Origin: an uncultured Clostridia bacterium
Lineage (GTDB): Bacteria; Bacillota; Clostridia; TANB77; CAG-508
Assembly (NCBI GenBank): GCA_946529215.1
Contig: CAMMZC010000004.1
Span: 65,618 to 129,617, forward strand
Direction: 5' to 3'
Length of the DNA stretch: 64,000 bases
Shown: in pieces, positions 61,804 through 64,000 of the stretch
Layout of the letters: every line of letters begins with the position of its first letter
How positions within the stretch are numbered: the first letter of the stretch is position 1
The notes under the pieces: generated by a model
What the model saw: only the letters and a program-made list of their open reading frames with translations
Database searches by the model: none
Told to the model about the DNA's origin: nothing
Translations under genes and position numbers: made by a program

Positions 61804-62256
61804 ATGCAAATTATATATCATGGAAGCTATTGTGAAGTAGAAAAGCCTGAAATAAGAGTTGGAAAATATACAAAAGATTTTGGAACAGGATTTTATTGTA
61901 CTATACTCGAAGAGCAAGCAATAAAATGGGCTAGAAAATATGAGACTCCAATAATTAATAAATATGAATATGAAGAAAACAAAGATTTAAATATAAAAGA
62001 ATTCACATTAATGACAGAAGAATGGCTTGATTTTATTATAAATTCACGAAATGGGATTAATCATAATTACGATATTGTAATTGGAGCTATGGCAGATGAT
62101 CAAGTTTATAATTATATTACTGATTTAATGTCAGGAACGATAACTAGACAAGCATTTTGGGAGTTAGCAAAATTTAGACATCCAACTCATCAAATTGCAT
62201 TTTGTACTGATAAAGCTTTAGAATGTATAAAGTTTATAGAAGCTGAAAAAATATAA
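61804..62256 (+). CDS. DUF3990 domain protein, possible ADP-ribosyltransferase-like toxin
   Basis: 150 aa. The start IIYHGSYCEVEKPEIRVGKYTKDFGTGFYCTILEEQAIKWA matches DUF3990 (L.HGS...V..P......DFG.GFY.T....A..WA), a family with the H...Y...E layout of ADP-ribosyltransferases. A later NYDIVIGAMADDQVYNYI and a conserved QIAFCTDKALECIKFIEA end complete the pattern. DUF3990 genes commonly sit next to a small partner gene and have been proposed as toxins; toxicity is not shown here. GGAGG precedes ATG 61804. The partner gene begins 15 bp downstream. Confidence 0.78.
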   Translation: MQIIYHGSYCEVEKPEIRVGKYTKDFGTGFYCTILEEQAIKWARKYETPIINKYEYEENKDLNIKEFTLMTEEWLDFIINSRNGINHNYDIVIGAMADDQVYNYITDLMSGTITRQAFWELAKFRHPTHQIAFCTDKALECIKFIEAEKI

Positions 62257-62271
62257 AAGGTGGGAAATGAT

Positions 62272-62718
62272 ATGGGGGAGCCACAAAAAGAAAATGATTT
62301 ATTTTTCATATGTAGTTTAATCGAATATATTGCTAGAAAAACAAAAAATACAAAAAAATATATAGTAAAAAAGTTAGGAAAAGAAAAAATAAAAAAAATA
62401 TATAATTTAGCAGAAGTTTATCATTCTGAAAATATTGAAAAAATATCAGATGAACTAATAAGTGAAGCGAAAATTGAAATAGGTGAATATGATATAATTT
62501 CAAATTGTGAAGGTAATGTACCTTCATATTGGGACATTGGAAAAGTATATAAAAGATTAATTGTTATGTGTAGTAACAATGAAGAAGAATATATAGATAT
62601 TGCCATTGAAGTTCTTACTTCATGGATTATAGAAAAAATTGATAATTATAATAGCAGTATGTATTATGAAAATCCAAGCTATATTTATGCGTGTTATAAG
62701 GAAAATAAAATTTTATAA
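62272..62718 (+). CDS. Partner of the DUF3990 protein (DUF3791-like), possible antitoxin
   Basis: 148 aa. ATG 62272 preferred, with AAAGGTGGG ~6 nt upstream; GTG 62260 overlaps that site. The first ~60 residues (DLFFICSLIEYIARKTKNTKKYIVKKLGKEKIKKIYNLAEV) resemble DUF3791 proteins usually found beside DUF3990. The second part (VPSYWDIGKVYKRLIVMCSNN, ENPSYIYACYKENKIL) is longer than a plain DUF3791 protein. Likely co-transcribed from the promoter at 61741. Antitoxin role is inference from pairing. Confidence 0.65.
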   Translation: MGEPQKENDLFFICSLIEYIARKTKNTKKYIVKKLGKEKIKKIYNLAEVYHSENIEKISDELISEAKIEIGEYDIISNCEGNVPSYWDIGKVYKRLIVMCSNNEEEYIDIAIEVLTSWIIEKIDNYNSSMYYENPSYIYACYKENKIL

Positions 62719-62758
62719 TTAGTTTAAATATATAAAAGGATAATACCAAATATTTACT

Positions 62759-62788
62759 TTGACTGTGCCGATTTTAAGATGTTATAAT
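62759..62788 (+). promoter_or_regulatory. Promoter upstream of the RICIN-repeat gene
   Basis: TTGACT (62759-62764), 18-bp spacer, TATAAT (62783-62788). Confidence 0.65.
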
Positions 62789-62789
62789 T

Positions 62790-62818
62790 AAAGCAGTAGA
62801 CATAAAGTTTACTGCTTT
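62790..62818 (+). terminator. Hairpin directly after the 62759 promoter
   Basis: AAAGCAGTA (62790-62798) pairs with TACTGCTTT (62810-62818) followed by TAATGG. It may terminate the upstream pair or attenuate the RICIN gene. Confidence 0.5.
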
Positions 62819-62833
62819 TAATGGTATATAAAA

Positions 62834-62853
62834 AGAACCGGTCCCAAATGCAT
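62834..62853 (-). repeat. GGGACCGGTTCT-type repeat, partial copy
   Basis: AGAACCGGTCCCAAATGCAT; its reverse complement shares GGGACCGGTTCT and TGCATTTGG-type sequence with the tandem repeats at 48210-48283. Confidence 0.6.
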
Positions 62854-62869
62854 GAAAGGGTTGAAGTAG

Positions 62870-64000
62870 ATGAAGAAACTAAAGAGAATAGTTATTATAT
62901 TTATTTTAATTATATTTTTAAATGTATTGAATTTGCCAATTTTAATGAATCTGCCAATTTTATCTTTGCAAAGTATATCTCAGGCAAGTTCGCAGCCTAT
63001 AGCTAATGGCATATATGAAATAGAATTGGTAGTAAATAACAACAAAGTATTAGATATTTCAGCAGCAGAAACAAGAGCTGGTGCAAATGTGCAAATATGG
63101 GACAAGTGTAATGGAAAACAGCAAAGATTTGAGCTTACATATTTAAAAGATGGATATTACACAATTAAAAATATAAATTCAGGAAAAGTTTTAGATGTTG
63201 CAAGTGCAGGAAAACAAAGTGGTACCAATGTATGGCAATGGGAGAGTAATTCAACAGATGCACAAAAATGGAAAATAGAAAAAAATGCAGATGGCACATA
63301 TTGTATAATTTCAAAATGTAATGGTCTTTATCTGTTTGTTACAGGTTCAAAAGATACAAATGGCGCAAATATTGAAGTTAATAGTAAAAAGCAATATTTT
63401 AATTTTAAAAAAATAACTACTATTAAAGGAAGCAAAACTATAAATGATGGATATTATATAATTGCTACAGCTTTAGATGAAAACAAAGTAATAGATATTT
63501 CAGAAGCTTCAAAACTTTCTGGGGCAAATGTGCAAATTTGGCAAAATGTAGATGTACCACAGCAAAAATTCTATGTTAAATATGATGGAAATGGATATTA
63601 CACAATAAAAAATGTAAATTCTAACAAATTGCTAGATGTTGCAAATGGTCAAACAGAAAGAGAAAATAATGTGTGGCAATGGACAAGCAATTCTACAGAT
63701 GCACAAAAATGGGTAATAACGAAAACAAGTGATGGATATTACAATATAATTTCAAAATTAAGTGGAATTAATCTAGAAGTAGCAGGTTCGAAAACTTCAA
63801 ATGGTACAAATATACAAATTAATTTTGCAACAAATTCAAAAAATCAGAAATTTAAATTTATAGAAGCGGGGATCGGGAATAAAACAATAGAAAATGGAAC
63901 TTATGAAATAACAAGTAAAATCGCATCAAATATGCTTATAGATGTATCTGCAGGCTCAAGTGAAGATGGGGCAAATGTGCAAATATGGGCAGATGCAAAT
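62870..64000 (+). CDS. Secreted RICIN (beta-trefoil lectin) repeat protein, 3' end outside the window
   Basis: ATG 62870 opens a frame that runs uninterrupted to the end of the window (377 codons). A signal peptide (KKLKRIVIIFILIIFLNVLNLP...) is followed by at least two and a half RICIN-type modules with the repeated pattern G.Y.I.....N.KVLDIS..., SGANVQIW, and QQKFYVKY/AQKWKI; the QxW-type hallmark appears as VWQWESNSTDAQKW and VWQWTSNSTDAQKW. Such modules bind carbohydrate and often carry a catalytic or anchoring domain at the C-terminus, here not visible. AAAGGG is upstream of the start. A REP-like repeat and a hairpin lie in its leader. Confidence 0.9.
   Translation, partial: MKKLKRIVIIFILIIFLNVLNLPILMNLPILSLQSISQASSQPIANGIYEIELVVNNNKVLDISAAETRAGANVQIWDKCNGKQQRFELTYLKDGYYTIKNINSGKVLDVASAGKQSGTNVWQWESNSTDAQKWKIEKNADGTYCIISKCNGLYLFVTGSKDTNGANIEVNSKKQYFNFKKITTIKGSKTINDGYYIIATALDENKVIDISEASKLSGANVQIWQNVDVPQQKFYVKYDGNGYYTIKNVNSNKLLDVANGQTERENNVWQWTSNSTDAQKWVITKTSDGYYNIISKLSGINLEVAGSKTSNGTNIQINFATNSKNQKFKFIEAGIGNKTIENGTYEITSKIASNMLIDVSAGSSEDGANVQIWADAN

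Overview
The window is AT-rich (about 27-30% GC by eye) chromosomal DNA from a low-GC Gram-positive bacterium, most likely an uncultured gut-type Clostridia. The reasons are strong purine-rich Shine-Dalgarno sites (AGGAGG or AGAAAGGA), TTGACA/TATAAT promoters at 16-18 bp spacing, RNase J, TrmFO, a SpoVD/FtsI-type PBP, a class D-type sortase, DUF951, TIGR04086 and YfhO proteins, pilin-like proteins with a GITLIALVIT-type N-terminus, and RICIN-repeat secreted proteins. The lineage is inferred, not proven.

Layout. 1-4000: the end of a heptad-repeat (YhgE/Pip-like) protein, then an intact IS256-family element with an 8-bp target duplication, inserted exactly at the stop codon of an AlbA_2/RecG-like gene that itself carries two nonsense codons. 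4300-20100: core genes (CNNM/CorC-type transporter, 8-oxoguanine glycosylase, smc, RNase J, gltX, DUF951, an E2-like acyltransferase, a C39-like peptidase) and membrane-anchored proteins of unknown role. 20300-26000: accessory DNA with a pilin-like protein and a decaying integrative mobilizable element (frameshifted Mob/Pre relaxase, hairpin-rich probable oriT, large serine recombinase behind a leader-peptide attenuator), followed by tRNA-Thr. 26600-38000: trmFO among hypothetical genes, a GT8-GT2 fusion, a tRNA-Val/Asp/Phe operon, and a gene-poor accessory stretch with fossils of an XRE regulator, an AlbA_2 protein and a PIN toxin next to an AbrB-type antitoxin. 38100-48200: lspA-like, rluD, rluB, rsmA, sortase, HtrA, PBP and murC. 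49100-61700: a surface-polysaccharide locus (ABC exporter ATPase and permease, a frameshifted GT2-GT4 enzyme, a GtrII-like membrane protein, GtrB, YfhO) with metG inside it. 61800-64000: a DUF3990-type possible toxin with a partner, and a secreted RICIN-repeat protein running off the window.

The most interesting region is 57650-58470. Two tandem, diverged copies of a compact module each contain a short basic/hydrophobic peptide gene on the minus strand, converging on a short plus-strand RNA across a shared bidirectional terminator. Each small RNA repeats, in two blocks, the sequence opposite the start codon and leader of its own peptide mRNA, and the blocks differ between copies but match within each copy. 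This is the architecture of Fst-type type I toxin-antitoxin systems, with a peptide I do not recognise. Copy B (47 aa) is intact; copy A is frameshifted in an A8 run.

Other points: dispersed REP-like repeats carrying GGGACGGAGG or GGGACCGGTTCTC, one inside a glycosyltransferase gene; an LspA-like protein lacking the second catalytic Asp; an E2-like acyltransferase lacking the catalytic His; several broken genes showing active turnover of accessory DNA.
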